52,191 bases of DNA from Flavobacteriales bacterium UBA7612 (GTDB lineage: Bacteria > Bacteroidota > Bacteroidia > Flavobacteriales > Weeksellaceae), in contig DLJQ01000024.1 of assembly GCA_002484335.1 (NCBI GenBank), positions 1-52,191 on the forward strand, given 5' to 3'. Position numbers and translations under genes: made by a program. The notes beneath the pieces are model-generated. The model was not told the origin of the DNA, searched no databases, and saw nothing but the letters and a program-made list of their open reading frames with translations. Of this stretch, positions 1 to 10,083 are shown piece after piece (positions within the stretch are counted from its first letter, which is position 1; every line of letters begins with the position of its first letter).

Positions 1-18
1 GAGTCCCGTCCGGATCGC
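1..18. repeat. attL core, 3' end of tRNA-Asp
   Basis: GAGTCCCGTCCGGATCGC is identical to 42150-42167. Read as tRNA it gives the end of the T-loop (GAGT), the 3' T-stem (CCCGT), the acceptor strand (CCGGATC) and discriminator G, followed by C. The sequence fits Bacteroidota tRNA-Asp, whose 5' part should lie just left of the window. After the core this side reads AAATTC, phage-derived, while attR continues CAATTTTT with an encoded CCA. The window starts inside the repeat, so its left extent is unknown. Confidence 0.85.
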
Positions 19-78
19 AAATTCATTCTGTTGAATTTCAATGTTATTGATTGCCAAAGATTTAACATTAAAAGAAAA

Positions 79-140
79 TGGAACGAAAGCTAAAAATACA
101 AGAACGATATCCTGTATATGGAACGAAATTGGCACGAAAA
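79..140. promoter_or_regulatory. Candidate integrase arm-type binding sites (left arm)
   Basis: GGAACGAAA occurs at 80-88 and 120-128, with weaker relatives AGAACGATA at 101-109 and GGCACGAAA at 131-139. The same word in inverse orientation (TTTCGTTCC) recurs in the other phage arm at 41872-41880 and 41987-41995. Such repeats flanking the att core are what tyrosine integrases use as arm sites. They overlap the first 25 codons of the longest integrase reading frame, which argues the true start is downstream at 153. Function is inferred. Confidence 0.55.
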
Positions 141-152
141 AAAGTTCGTCCA

Positions 153-1295
153 ATGAATTATCGATTCAAATTGCACAATCATGTGCGTAAAACAGATGGA
201 AAAGTAAAACTAAATCTATTTGTAACTCACTCTGGAAAATCAGAAACAATCCCAATTTCAAATGTTTTAATTAATCCTAATAAATGGAATAAGAAAAAAC
301 AACGTTTAAATGCTCGTGTATCTGAAGATATTGATGTAAATGCAGTATTAGATCAAATTGAAGAAAAAATCCTTCAAATAAAGAATAAATATGCTATAGA
401 CAATTCAATATTAACTGCTGAAAAATTTGTTGAAGAATATTTATATTTTAATGCTAATATTGATTTTTTAGTATTTATGGATGTACAAGTAGAAAGGGAA
501 AAAGATTTTTTGAAAAAGGCTACTTATCTCTATTATTTCAATGTTTTAAAAAAATTAAAGAATTGGAAAAAAGAAATAATTTTTAAAGAAATCAATGATG
601 TTTTTTTTGAGGACTATACTGCATATTGTAAATCATTAGGTAATCAAACTAATACTATATCAAGAAACATTAGAGCTATAAAAAAGTATCTTAAAAAAGC
701 TCTTAAAAAAGGTATTAAAATTAATATTGATTTAGAAGATGTAAAGACTAAACAAATCAATTCAACTAGAAATGATTTAAGTATATCTGAAGTAAGATTA
801 TTATTACAAGAATTTTATAAAAATCAATTACCTTTTAGAGCTCAACAAAGTTTAGGGTTATTTTTATTTAGTTGTTTTACAGGCCTTAGATGGAATGAAT
901 TAAATAATTTTTCTCTTGATAACATTTATAAAAAATATATTGTTATTTGGCAAGAAAAAACCGAGAATCCATTAAGAATACCTTTAACATTAGAAGCTTC
1001 TGATATTGCTGAAGCAATAGATTGGAATAGAAAAATTTCGTACCAATGTTGGTTAAAATATTTAAAAGAAGCTGCATTATTACTTGGATTTAATAAAAAA
1101 ATTTCGTTCCATGTTGGACGCCATACATTTGCAACAAATTACATGCGAACAAATGGAAATGTTGTGAAATTAATGGTTTTATTAGGGCATAAGAAAATAT
1201 CTACTACCCAAATTTATGTTCACATGACTGGAATGGAACAAGATGATCATATTCATAAGTTATCTAATCTATATGCAATAGGAAGTGGGCTTTAA
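153..1295 (+). CDS. int: Tyrosine site-specific integrase of the prophage
   Basis: This is a phage-type tyrosine recombinase that would insert and excise the phage at the tRNA-Asp 3' end. An N-terminal beta-rich arm-binding segment is followed by a SAM-like core-binding domain and a C-terminal catalytic domain. Numbered from the upstream ATG at 78, catalytic residues are visible as Arg in TGLRWNEL (about 271), H-x-x-R in HVGRHTF (about 345-348), His in LGHKK (about 371) and the Tyr nucleophile in TQIYVHM (about 380). The frame is open from 78 (405 aa), but codons 1-25 overlap the arm-site repeats. The ATG at 153 (380 aa) starts where the conserved N-terminus begins, so I prefer it. It lies directly beside attL and ends in a terminator. 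Confidence 0.93.
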   Translation: MNYRFKLHNHVRKTDGKVKLNLFVTHSGKSETIPISNVLINPNKWNKKKQRLNARVSEDIDVNAVLDQIEEKILQIKNKYAIDNSILTAEKFVEEYLYFNANIDFLVFMDVQVEREKDFLKKATYLYYFNVLKKLKNWKKEIIFKEINDVFFEDYTAYCKSLGNQTNTISRNIRAIKKYLKKALKKGIKINIDLEDVKTKQINSTRNDLSISEVRLLLQEFYKNQLPFRAQQSLGLFLFSCFTGLRWNELNNFSLDNIYKKYIVIWQEKTENPLRIPLTLEASDIAEAIDWNRKISYQCWLKYLKEAALLLGFNKKISFHVGRHTFATNYMRTNGNVVKLMVLLGHKKISTTQIYVHMTGMEQDDHIHKLSNLYAIGSGL

Positions 1296-1304
1296 TGCCC
1301 ACTT
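1283..1304. terminator. Bidirectional terminator between int and tail gene
   Basis: The hairpin AAGTGGGC, loop TTTAAT, GCCCACTT lies between the convergent int gene and the last tail gene, with T residues on the plus side. It overlaps the int stop codon and ends one base before the stop of the minus-strand gene, so it probably serves both. Confidence 0.75.
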
Positions 1305-3107
1305 TTATCTTAAAACTAATGTTTCTACACTAACTTCTTCAATATTATTTTCTATATCTCTTTGAATTTTTTTTACAAAATGGATATTACCATAACAATA
1401 TTTTTCTTTTTTAATATTAAAAGGATCTAAGAACCTTGTTTTTGTTTCAAATTCCCAAGAATATTGCACAGTTTTAATACGAAATCTTATCCATGTTTTA
1501 TAAAATTCTTCAGTTATAGATGGTGTTTGAAAATCTATCATATCAACTGTTTGATTATCATTTGTACTATCATTTCTTAAAACTGCATATATATTACTTA
1601 CATCATCTTTATATATATAGGCAGACATTTGATTATTTCTCATTAATAAAGGTAATGGAGTTGAATCTATGTTGATAGTAGTAGTGTTATCGTTGATAAT
1701 AAAATTTTCAGTATAATATCCATTTTGATTTATAAAAGTTTGAATCAATGGATAGTTTTCATCATCTGAATTTTTAAATTTTAAAAGATAAGAATCTCCT
1801 AAATTTGTTGATCTTTCTTTTTCATACACCTCTGTAAAAGTCCAGTCTTCTGGATTTTTTTTAGAACGTAAATATTTTTCCTTTAAATTCATTGATACAA
1901 CACCATTATTTTTTACAGTAAAATCTACATTAAACCAATTTATTGTCGCTTGAATAAAGGTACCTTGAGTTGTATCAGGTAATGCTAATTTTAAATCAAT
2001 AATGTTAGAATCTACAGTATAACTTATCAAATTACCATTATCATCAAATAATTCAATAGGAGTAATTAAAATTTCAGTTTTTTCAGAATCTCTTTGATAA
2101 TCATAAGCTATTAATTTTAATTTAGAACCTCCTTTTTTTGTTTTGAAAGTAAAATCTACATTATAACTAGCTCGACCAGATTTTGACCAAATTAATTGAT
2201 CATCTAAGTAGATGTAAGCTCTAACATCATGATGTTTTCTGTTCCAATTATGTATAATGCCTTTTAAACGAAATTGCCCAAAAAAATTAATTTCCTGAGT
2301 TGATTCCCATCGTCCATATTGCCATCCTTTACCAAGTCTATTTCTGAAACCTTCACGAATATAACTCTCTAAACCAATAGTCCAATCAATTGTTTGAGGG
2401 CGATCTTTTAATTCAAATTTTTTACCTGATGTTAAAATTAATTTCTTTAATTTATCAACATTATAAATATCTCCTTCAAGTTTGTAACCTGCCTGTGTTA
2501 TTACTTGTTCTAATACATATAACCAATACATATATGGACGAATAATAGTTCTATTATAAATAATGTTATTCGTCGTATCTATTTCATTAACTAACCAAGT
2601 ATTATTTTCTTTTAAATTGATTGAACCTTTAAAATTTGCAAAATTTAAATCATCAGTTGAATATTGATCTGTGTGTATACAAGGAAAATAATAATTTACT
2701 TCTGGATAAAATTTAGAATTAATTTCAGTAGCATGATTTCTAATATTGCTTACATTAATATCTGGTAAATTAAGATCAGATAATTTTTTATCCCAATTAG
2801 GGAAATTTTCTTGACCATAAAAAATTGAAAATGAAAAGAAATTATTATCTAAACTCACAATTTCAAATCTAGCAGAAAAAATTTCATTATTTAAATTTAC
2901 TACTACATCATATCTAACTTCATATTCTTCAGCATTATTAGACTTATATTTTAAAAAAAACGGATGAATGTCATAAGGTAATTTTTCAGGTAAAGTGTAT
3001 GCAGAAACTAAGCTATCTGTAAACCAATTATTTTCTTCAGTAAATTGAATTCGCCTATTTGTTAAATCTATATGAAATTGATTATCAATTTCTGTAACTC
3101 TTATCAT
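1305..3107 (-). CDS. Large distal tail protein
   Basis: A 600-aa protein with no signal peptide or membrane segment, rich in aromatic and beta-prone residues. It is the last gene of the late transcript and overlaps the preceding 699-aa gene by 23 bases, so the pair is translationally coupled. Position after the tape measure is where siphophages encode tail-tip, hub and baseplate proteins, so a distal tail role is likely. I see no motif that assigns it to a named family. It could carry the hub or a receptor-binding function, but the separate SGNH fibre at 30689-32359 is a better receptor-binding candidate. Confidence 0.6.
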   Translation of the reverse strand: MIRVTEIDNQFHIDLTNRRIQFTEENNWFTDSLVSAYTLPEKLPYDIHPFFLKYKSNNAEEYEVRYDVVVNLNNEIFSARFEIVSLDNNFFSFSIFYGQENFPNWDKKLSDLNLPDINVSNIRNHATEINSKFYPEVNYYFPCIHTDQYSTDDLNFANFKGSINLKENNTWLVNEIDTTNNIIYNRTIIRPYMYWLYVLEQVITQAGYKLEGDIYNVDKLKKLILTSGKKFELKDRPQTIDWTIGLESYIREGFRNRLGKGWQYGRWESTQEINFFGQFRLKGIIHNWNRKHHDVRAYIYLDDQLIWSKSGRASYNVDFTFKTKKGGSKLKLIAYDYQRDSEKTEILITPIELFDDNGNLISYTVDSNIIDLKLALPDTTQGTFIQATINWFNVDFTVKNNGVVSMNLKEKYLRSKKNPEDWTFTEVYEKERSTNLGDSYLLKFKNSDDENYPLIQTFINQNGYYTENFIINDNTTTINIDSTPLPLLMRNNQMSAYIYKDDVSNIYAVLRNDSTNDNQTVDMIDFQTPSITEEFYKTWIRFRIKTVQYSWEFETKTRFLDPFNIKKEKYCYGNIHFVKKIQRDIENNIEEVSVETLVLR

Positions 3108-5184
3108 AAGTATCTGGGTTAATGTGAAATTCTAAATCATAGCTGTAAAGTTCATCTGTACTATCAAATAATTCTAATTTTTCAGTTGTTGGTATTATCT
3201 CAATAATTTCATTTGATTTTATAAACCAACATTTAGGAGATGATAATATTTCATTAATTATCTCTATATCATCATTTGTTATTACGCCTGTATTTATATT
3301 TAAGGTGTTAGTTCTTGTTGAATCAACATTTTTTATTGTACTTTTTTTAGGGATAAAAGTTGTATAATTCATAGAAATAGGAAAAGAATATTCTCCTGTA
3401 ATTTCAAATATTTTTAATAAACCCCAATAATCAATAAATGATATAAAATTTGAATTTAAAGTATCTGGAAAAATTTGGTATCTTATAACCTGTACACCTA
3501 ATTGAAATTCAACCATATCACCTATATTACATTTTATTGCAGAAAAGTCTATATAAACACTAAATATTGAAAGTTTAGCATTTTGTATAATTGGTATGTC
3601 TAATTCTTGAATAATACCATTTATATAAACTTTAATACCTTCTGATTTATCATATAAATATGATAGTATAGTTTTTCCATTAACTGTTGCTCTTAAAGTC
3701 TTATTAACATGATTACCTAAAAATCCAATATTTTGATTTGTTAAAGTTAACGGCCTATGACCTTTTATAAATAGTTGTGTGGGTATAGAATACCAAAAAA
3801 CATTTTCTTTGGTTGTAAAATTAATTTCTGTAACTTCTAAAGTTACACGAGCAAAATCATACATTTTCTTTTTATCTACAGTTTTAGAGGTAATTTTTAA
3901 ATCATTAATTTGATCTTCATATAGTAGAAAATAATCATGAATATATTCTCCCAAATTAAAAGATGTTTTATTATTTATAAAATATAAATTAAGGGATTCA
4001 TTAATTGAGATAACTTTACCTGTATTGTTATAAACTAATCCTTGTAATGTTATATTCAAATAATTATTTTCATTTCTTTGATAAGCTGAAAAATTTAATA
4101 ATTCATTTTCCATTGAAAAATGGATATCTTTATTATAATCTGAATTCCAATAACTATATAATTCAAAATCAACATTTATTTTAACTTCTGTATCAGAATC
4201 TTTAAATATTATTTCACCAAAATAGCTACCTATTTCAAGTTCTATATTTTTTGTTGTAGATCTTATCAAATATCTTTTAACATTAGATATTTCTGTATCT
4301 AATGTAATTTCTAACCAATTAGGTTTAGAAATAGTAATAGGTTTTGGTGTGTAAACTATAATACTTTGCCAATCTCCAAGAGGTAAACTTTCTAAATGAG
4401 AAAATGATAAAGTATTTGTATCTGTTTCTAATTTATCTGTATTTGTTTGTAATATATTTAATATTAAAGTAGATAATGTCTGATTTACTTTTCTAAAAGA
4501 TAGTGAAGTACTATTGATACCATATTCTAGTTGATTAGAATCATCAACTGTAAATATTAATTGTCTTGTTCCAGCTGGAAATGTTTTAGGTAATTTTTCT
4601 CCATTTGCTAAAATATATGTAGGTCCATTTATGGTGTAATCTGTATCACTATTTACGTTTATTTTACTAGATGTTGAAATATTGTTATTTCTAGTATAGT
4701 GGATTGAATCTGAATTTTTGTCAATCGAAAATTTGTAAGTAGTTGGTAAATTAACAGATAACCTAACATCAATTGAAGATGATGCTAATGTAGACCATGG
4801 ATCATTTCCTTTTTTACCAGAAATTATTACAGAAAAATAACCTGTATAATATCCATTTGGTACATTAGATAAATCTTTAGTTTTTATCTTAGGTGTACCT
4901 TGCCAATTACTACTACCAGATAGTAATATTTCATCAGAACCATCTATCTCAAATAAATCATACCCATACTGAGATGTGGAGCAACTAAATTGTATTCTAT
5001 AAACAGTAGCATTAGGATCTACACCTCCTTGATATGTATTAACAGCTATACTACTATTTTTAGATGTATTATCAGATAAATTAAAATTTACTTGTGAAGG
5101 TGATATTTTAATAATGTAATTATAAGAATTACCTCCAACATTTCCATCATCTACGGAAAATCCTGTATCTGGTTTTATTGCCAT
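3085..5184 (-). CDS. Tail protein with Ig/BACON-like beta repeats
   Basis: A 699-aa protein following the tape measure, whose start codon region overlaps it by one base. The N-terminal half has several segments of about 90 residues with alternating beta strands. A segment with PNWLEI followed by strands ending in a glycine-rich turn resembles BACON or Ig-like domains common in Bacteroidota phages, where they are thought to bind carbohydrate or build tail appendages. The C-terminal half has no recognisable motif. A tail-tip role is inferred from gene order; the BACON resemblance is by eye only. Confidence 0.55.
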   Translation of the reverse strand: MAIKPDTGFSVDDGNVGGNSYNYIIKISPSQVNFNLSDNTSKNSSIAVNTYQGGVDPNATVYRIQFSCSTSQYGYDLFEIDGSDEILLSGSSNWQGTPKIKTKDLSNVPNGYYTGYFSVIISGKKGNDPWSTLASSSIDVRLSVNLPTTYKFSIDKNSDSIHYTRNNNISTSSKINVNSDTDYTINGPTYILANGEKLPKTFPAGTRQLIFTVDDSNQLEYGINSTSLSFRKVNQTLSTLILNILQTNTDKLETDTNTLSFSHLESLPLGDWQSIIVYTPKPITISKPNWLEITLDTEISNVKRYLIRSTTKNIELEIGSYFGEIIFKDSDTEVKINVDFELYSYWNSDYNKDIHFSMENELLNFSAYQRNENNYLNITLQGLVYNNTGKVISINESLNLYFINNKTSFNLGEYIHDYFLLYEDQINDLKITSKTVDKKKMYDFARVTLEVTEINFTTKENVFWYSIPTQLFIKGHRPLTLTNQNIGFLGNHVNKTLRATVNGKTILSYLYDKSEGIKVYINGIIQELDIPIIQNAKLSIFSVYIDFSAIKCNIGDMVEFQLGVQVIRYQIFPDTLNSNFISFIDYWGLLKIFEITGEYSFPISMNYTTFIPKKSTIKNVDSTRTNTLNINTGVITNDDIEIINEILSSPKCWFIKSNEIIEIIPTTEKLELFDSTDELYSYDLEFHINPDTYDKSYRN

Positions 5185-8100
5185 TACATTTTTGTTTTTG
5201 ATATAAATTGTTGATATTTTTTTTGCCCATTAGATATGTTTTGTTGAAATCTCATATCATTTATAAGATGAGCTTTGACACCGTTTGTTTTTAGTTCATT
5301 CAACATTTCATAATTAGCAGACAATAAAGCAATCATTTGAGAATTATCTATTGACGCATAATTAGGATTTATTCCATTTTCATAACCTGGAGATTTAGTC
5401 CCATTTATACTATTCATAACTGCTGATTTTAAACTTGGTGAAAAACCTTTCCAATCAGGACCAGAAATTATTACTTCTGGAAAAAATTGTCCTTGTTCAC
5501 CTGCAAGAAAATGTGTTGGTTTATTTACTAAACCAGATTTAGCAATTCCTCCTTTCTTAGCTCTGAAATTTTTTCCATCTTGGGCTCTTTCAATATTAAT
5601 ATAACCATCTTCATAACCTTGTGATGGTAATGGTTGTTTTGCAATTAAAGCTGTTTGAAATAATCCCATTGCACCAACTATACCAGCTAATGCAAAATTG
5701 GCTGGAGTCCAAGGTTTATTACCTAAAGCTCCTACAACTGCTGCAGCTGTACCAGTAACAGATGAAATTAAATCCATTTGTTTTTGGCGTTTAGCCTGTT
5801 TATATTCTACTTCAGCTTTCTTTTTATTATAAGCATCTTCTAATTTTTCTACTTCAGTATTATAAGTAGCTTGGGAAATATAACCTTGATCTAATTGTTT
5901 CTGAAGGTCTGTTTTTCTTTTTTCGGTATTTTTTTGAAATCTCTCTAATTGTCTATTTTCATTAGCAGCTACAAAGGAATAATATTGTCCAAAAGCATTT
6001 TGTAATGCTCCTACAACAGCTACAATTTCTTGTAATCCTATTTTACCTGCAGATATATTATCATATAATTGTTGCCACTGATCAACAGACATTCCTAATA
6101 AATCTGTTTGTCCTGCTAATAATGATTTAGATTTTGTATTTTCTTCATCATTTTCAGATGAACTTAATTTGAATTTCTCTATTCCTAATTCATTTAGCTT
6201 ATTTTTTACTTCATCCAATTGTTTCAACATTTCTTTTTGTTGATCTGGATTTAGTAATGAGAAATCTAAAGTGTCAATATCAGAACCATTTATTATATTA
6301 TTTAGTTTAGTAATACCTTCTTGAACTAATGAAATTTCTAAGTCTAATTCTTCTTGTCTTTGTTGCTTGGTTAATGCTTTTTTTACTTCAGAAAATGTTT
6401 TAATACGTTTTAGCTCTTTATCAGATAAAGTTTTTCTCAGTAAATTTTTACCTGTTTCTAAGTTAGTAATTGAAGACAATTCTTCATTCTGCTGATATTT
6501 TAATTCTTGTTTTTGTTTTTCTACTGATTGCAAATAATCATCATAAGATTTTAAATCAGCTTTACTTTGTATATGGCCAAATTCTACCCAAAAATTTAAT
6601 TCAGATTGAGTAATTAATTTGTTTATTTCAGCATTTTTTGTTTCAAATGTTGTTTTCATCGTATCTATATTCTTAATAATAGCGTCATATTCAGCTATTG
6701 ATGTAGAATCTTTTGAATTAGATTTTAATGAAGTATATTTAGCTTTATCATTTGATAATGCAGTGAAAGTAGATTCATTTACTTTTTGAGATTCTAAATC
6801 TTCTTTTTCTCTTGAATGTTTTAATTTTAATAAAGAAATTTCTTTATCAAAACCTTCATTCATTAAATTTATTTCAGCATCTTGTAAATCTCTTTTTATT
6901 TTTAAAATCTCTTCATTATTTTTTTGTTGATCTTTTAATAAATCATCTAAGTATTTTTTACGATCATTTTTTTCTTTTTCAGCTGCTTTTTCAGCTGCTT
7001 TTCTTAGTTTTTCAGCTTCTTGTTCTTGCTTTTTTCTTGCTTTTTCATTTGCCTTATCGTTATTTGATAAATTAAAATCTGTCGTTTTAGCTGAAGATTC
7101 AGTATTTAAATCTAATCCTAATAATGAATTAAGTATTTCTGTATCTGCTTTTTGTTTCTGTAATGTTTGTTTATACTCATTACTATTTTTATTTAATGTT
7201 TTTAAAAGAGATCCTGATTTTTCTAAACGTTTTTGAACTTCTGTTATTTGTTTTTCTTGGGAATTATTTAGTGAATTAATTTGATTTGTAACTTGATTAT
7301 TTTTTTGACTTAAATCATCTATTTCTGTTTGAATAACTTTTTGATTTCTTCCTATATCAAATCCAAATGCTTTACCATCAGAACCCCAACCATTACCTGT
7401 GCTTTTAGTATTTTTTTTCTCTGTTTTTAAAGCATCTATTTTATTGTTATTTTTTATTTGTTCAGTATATAATTCAGCTTTATATGCGACAATAGCTTTT
7501 GCTTTTGCTAAATCATCAATATGTTTTATGTAACTTTTTATTAAAGAAATTCCTTCTTTTGTTGTGATGTTTTCTAAAGTCAACGTGTCTAAATAACCAT
7601 TTGTTATTTTCTTTAATAATTCTAAAGCCCTTTGTTTTTGCTCTAAAGATGTATTTTCATCTTTAAGTACAGATAATAAATTTTGAATTCTATTTTTTTG
7701 CTCAGAAGTCGATTCAGAGGCTTCATTTTGAATTTTTACTGATGCAGACATTACATCGTTAGCTGATTCTGTATTATCTTTTAATAATACATATGATGCT
7801 GCCAATGCTACAACTAATGCTGTTACTGCACCTAATGGAGATGCAGATAAAGTACTATTTAATAATCTTAATTGTGCTATTGCAGCTTTTATATTTCCTG
7901 CTAATAACATTTTAGCTATTGCTAATCCTTCTGTTCTTATAATAGCAATAGCTGCTAATGCATTTTGTACTTTTAGTTGCAGATTGTAAAGAATGGTATT
8001 TGCTTGAGCTCTGGCAGTCCAAATAGAATATAATTTAATTGCAGTATTATATGAAACTAACCCTGAAACTAAAATTAAAATCATTTTGGATAATAAAATG

Positions 8101-9632
8101 ATATTATTTCTCCAAGATGTTGTTTGATGATCTGTATCTTCAACTGCTCCAATAAATTTAGCAAATAAAGTAACACATGTTGTTAGCCATGAAACTAAAG
8201 TATCTGAAGTGAACCAACTTTGTACTGTATTCTTAATTTTATCTAATGTTGCCTGTAAATTGTTATTTTTAATATTAAATTCATTTGTCAATGATGTTGC
8301 TTCTTGCATTGCAATATTAGCAGTTAACTGTCTATCTTTTAAAATATCTACATTAGAAGCTAATGCAGATAAAGCTGCAACACCACGTGTACCTCCTGCA
8401 TCTAATTCGTCCATTTTAATAGTCATAGCTTGTAATCCAGCTTCTGAACCATTTAAACCTTCTAAAAATTTGATAATAGCAGCATTGGAATCTGTATTTA
8501 ATAATTTATTAAAATCTTGTAATGACATTCCTGCAATTTTTGCATATTCAGAAGGATCTTTAAACATGTCTAACAGTACTTTATTCATTGCTGTGGAAGA
8601 TACTTCTGCAGATTGTCCAATTTCATCAAAAGTTGCAGCGTAACCAATGTTATCAGATGCTGATATTTTAGCCTGAGAAGCTACTCCAGCCATTCTATTC
8701 ATGTAATCAACTAAAAAACTAGCTTGATTAGCTCCAGATGCTGAAACTTCATTAATAGCAGATCCGAGAGCCTCCATCGATCCTTCAAAATCTTTTCCTG
8801 TTTCAGTAGCTACTTTATATGTAGTAACTAATTTTCCGACATCACGTATTTGAGATTCAGAAAGATCATCACCTAATGCAACTTTTAACCTATCAGCAAC
8901 AACCATAAATCCTTCTACAGATTGTAAGCCTTCTTTACCTAGTCGACCTGCTTCTTCTGCTAATTTTAATAATTCAACTCTGGAAGTACGTGTATCTAGT
9001 TTATTAATATGTTGATTTAATTGTTGAATTTCTTGAGCTGTCAAACCTGTTGTTTTCATGACATCAGCTTCTGAGTCAGCTAATTTTCCATTAAAATCTA
9101 TCCATTTTTGAAAAGAATAAGTAAGTCCAGTAATTGTGGCCGTTATAGATAATAAAACAGTTTGGTAGCGTTGTAAAAATCCACTAGCAGAACTAAATGC
9201 AGATCTTTGTTGAGATCCTAAAGAATTCATTCTAGTAAGTTGAGCATTAACTTCTGCTAATTGTTCTTTTAATTTATTTCTATCATTAGAATTCAACATT
9301 TTACTTAAAGCTAATTGAAGTTCTTTTGCTCTAGCTTTAAGTTGTTGACTTGTCATTTCATTAACTTTTAATGCTGAAGTTAATTGAGAGATTTTATTTC
9401 TATTATTATCTAATTCTTTATTATAGTTACTAAGTTGTGATTGAAGATTTTTATATTCATCTGAATTTTTTGATTGTGCAGAACGATATTTTTTCATTTC
9501 ATCTTGCACATTTTTAATAGATGTTTTTAATTCATTATTTCTTTTTTGAAGATTAAAAATTTCTTTTTGTCCTTCATTCCCATTTACAGAAATATTTAAC
9601 CGAATATCTTCTTCATGTATTTTGTTTGCCAT
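5184..9632 (-). CDS. Phage tail tape measure protein
   Basis: At 1482 aa this is the longest protein in the window. It has long heptad-rich coiled coils (about residues 10-110 and 850-1250), a TP901-like conserved N-terminal region (about 185-430), hydrophobic segments near 510-620 and 1310-1350, and a Lys/Glu-rich middle. These are hallmarks of tape measure proteins, which set tail length and eject with the DNA. At about 0.15 nm per residue the tail would be roughly 220 nm, an estimate by general rule. The start codon follows a 17-nt hairpin by one base. A late-type motif lies about 45 bases upstream. Confidence 0.93.
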   Translation of the reverse strand: MANKIHEEDIRLNISVNGNEGQKEIFNLQKRNNELKTSIKNVQDEMKKYRSAQSKNSDEYKNLQSQLSNYNKELDNNRNKISQLTSALKVNEMTSQQLKARAKELQLALSKMLNSNDRNKLKEQLAEVNAQLTRMNSLGSQQRSAFSSASGFLQRYQTVLLSITATITGLTYSFQKWIDFNGKLADSEADVMKTTGLTAQEIQQLNQHINKLDTRTSRVELLKLAEEAGRLGKEGLQSVEGFMVVADRLKVALGDDLSESQIRDVGKLVTTYKVATETGKDFEGSMEALGSAINEVSASGANQASFLVDYMNRMAGVASQAKISASDNIGYAATFDEIGQSAEVSSTAMNKVLLDMFKDPSEYAKIAGMSLQDFNKLLNTDSNAAIIKFLEGLNGSEAGLQAMTIKMDELDAGGTRGVAALSALASNVDILKDRQLTANIAMQEATSLTNEFNIKNNNLQATLDKIKNTVQSWFTSDTLVSWLTTCVTLFAKFIGAVEDTDHQTTSWRNNIILLSKMILILVSGLVSYNTAIKLYSIWTARAQANTILYNLQLKVQNALAAIAIIRTEGLAIAKMLLAGNIKAAIAQLRLLNSTLSASPLGAVTALVVALAASYVLLKDNTESANDVMSASVKIQNEASESTSEQKNRIQNLLSVLKDENTSLEQKQRALELLKKITNGYLDTLTLENITTKEGISLIKSYIKHIDDLAKAKAIVAYKAELYTEQIKNNNKIDALKTEKKNTKSTGNGWGSDGKAFGFDIGRNQKVIQTEIDDLSQKNNQVTNQINSLNNSQEKQITEVQKRLEKSGSLLKTLNKNSNEYKQTLQKQKADTEILNSLLGLDLNTESSAKTTDFNLSNNDKANEKARKKQEQEAEKLRKAAEKAAEKEKNDRKKYLDDLLKDQQKNNEEILKIKRDLQDAEINLMNEGFDKEISLLKLKHSREKEDLESQKVNESTFTALSNDKAKYTSLKSNSKDSTSIAEYDAIIKNIDTMKTTFETKNAEINKLITQSELNFWVEFGHIQSKADLKSYDDYLQSVEKQKQELKYQQNEELSSITNLETGKNLLRKTLSDKELKRIKTFSEVKKALTKQQRQEELDLEISLVQEGITKLNNIINGSDIDTLDFSLLNPDQQKEMLKQLDEVKNKLNELGIEKFKLSSSENDEENTKSKSLLAGQTDLLGMSVDQWQQLYDNISAGKIGLQEIVAVVGALQNAFGQYYSFVAANENRQLERFQKNTEKRKTDLQKQLDQGYISQATYNTEVEKLEDAYNKKKAEVEYKQAKRQKQMDLISSVTGTAAAVVGALGNKPWTPANFALAGIVGAMGLFQTALIAKQPLPSQGYEDGYINIERAQDGKNFRAKKGGIAKSGLVNKPTHFLAGEQGQFFPEVIISGPDWKGFSPSLKSAVMNSINGTKSPGYENGINPNYASIDNSQMIALLSANYEMLNELKTNGVKAHLINDMRFQQNISNGQKKYQQFISKTKM

Positions 9633-9633
9633 A

Positions 9634-9650
9634 TTGCAGTTTTACTGCAA
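9634..9650 (-). promoter_or_regulatory. Hairpin next to the tape measure start codon
   Basis: TTGCAGT, loop TTT, ACTGCAA forms a perfect 7-bp stem that ends one base before the ATG at 9632. On the mRNA it would occupy the ribosome-binding region, so it could reduce translation of the tape measure. Regulation is inferred; the palindrome itself is seen. Confidence 0.45.
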
Positions 9651-9670
9651 AATCGCTTAGAAATAGGAGG

Positions 9671-9690
9671 TAAATGTTGACACAAAAAAA
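9671..9690 (-). promoter_or_regulatory. Late-motif site upstream of tape measure
   Basis: On the minus strand the sequence reads seven T, then GTGTCAACA, about 45 bases before the tape measure ATG. The 19-mer TGACACAAAAAAAGCTACT (plus strand, 9678-9696) is identical at 27898-27916 before the packaging operon. It overlaps the first codons of the plus-strand gene at 9674. It is one of a set of similar sites at late units. Confidence 0.45.
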
Positions 9691-10003
9691 GCTACTTATT
9701 TATTTTTATATTAAATTAGTATCTATGATAACAAGAGAAGATATAGATAGTGCATTTAAACTACTTAGTTTTTTAGTGCCTGTACAAACTTATTCTGTTC
9801 AGTCATGGGATAAGGATGTTAAAATAATATCTAATAGACTATATCAAATTGAAAAAGATAAAGAAATTAAAATGTTATTTTTTAGATTAAATTCTATCAG
9901 TGAAATTACTTGGAGAAAAATATATAAAAAAAGTAAAGATTTAGAACATTTGAATTTCACAATTAAAAAAAAAGATGGATATTGGTTTTTAAGTTGGGAA
10001 TAA
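9674..10003 (+). CDS. Hypothetical inverted cargo (moron) protein, 109 aa
   Basis: A soluble, Lys-rich small protein of unrecognised family, oriented against the late operon and sitting between tail tube and tape measure genes. An AGGAGG Shine-Dalgarno-like sequence lies 4 bases before the ATG at 9674, which is unusual for this phylum. An internal ATG at 9725 would give 92 aa and avoids the late-motif overlap. It is followed by a strong terminator. Position and orientation are typical of a phage moron, a gene expressed from the lysogen, but nothing in the protein shows what it does. Confidence 0.6.
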   Translation: MLTQKKLLIYFYIKLVSMITREDIDSAFKLLSFLVPVQTYSVQSWDKDVKIISNRLYQIEKDKEIKMLFFRLNSISEITWRKIYKKSKDLEHLNFTIKKKDGYWFLSWE

Positions 10004-10007
10004 ATTC

Positions 10008-10065
10008 AGAGAAGGACATTCATCTCCTTCTCTAAAAAAAAGTGGTCAAATTTGACCACTTTTTT
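10008..10065. terminator. Double hairpin, bidirectional terminator
   Basis: The first hairpin is AGAGAAGG (10008-10015) with CCTTCTCT (10026-10033). The second is the perfect palindrome AGTGGTCAAATTTGACCACT at 10041-10060, with seven A before it and five T after it, so it can act on both strands. It separates the plus-strand moron from the minus-strand tail-tube-like gene. Confidence 0.85.
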
Positions 10066-10083
10066 AATTATTTAATAAAATTA

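Noticed and set aside
6812..7075. 87-aa plus-strand frame opposite the tape measure
   Set aside because: Leu/Phe-rich translation of an antisense coiled coil, no own regulatory sequences; a shadow.
8209..8643. 144-aa plus-strand frame opposite the tape measure
   Set aside because: Antisense shadow of conserved TP901-like region; no family features.
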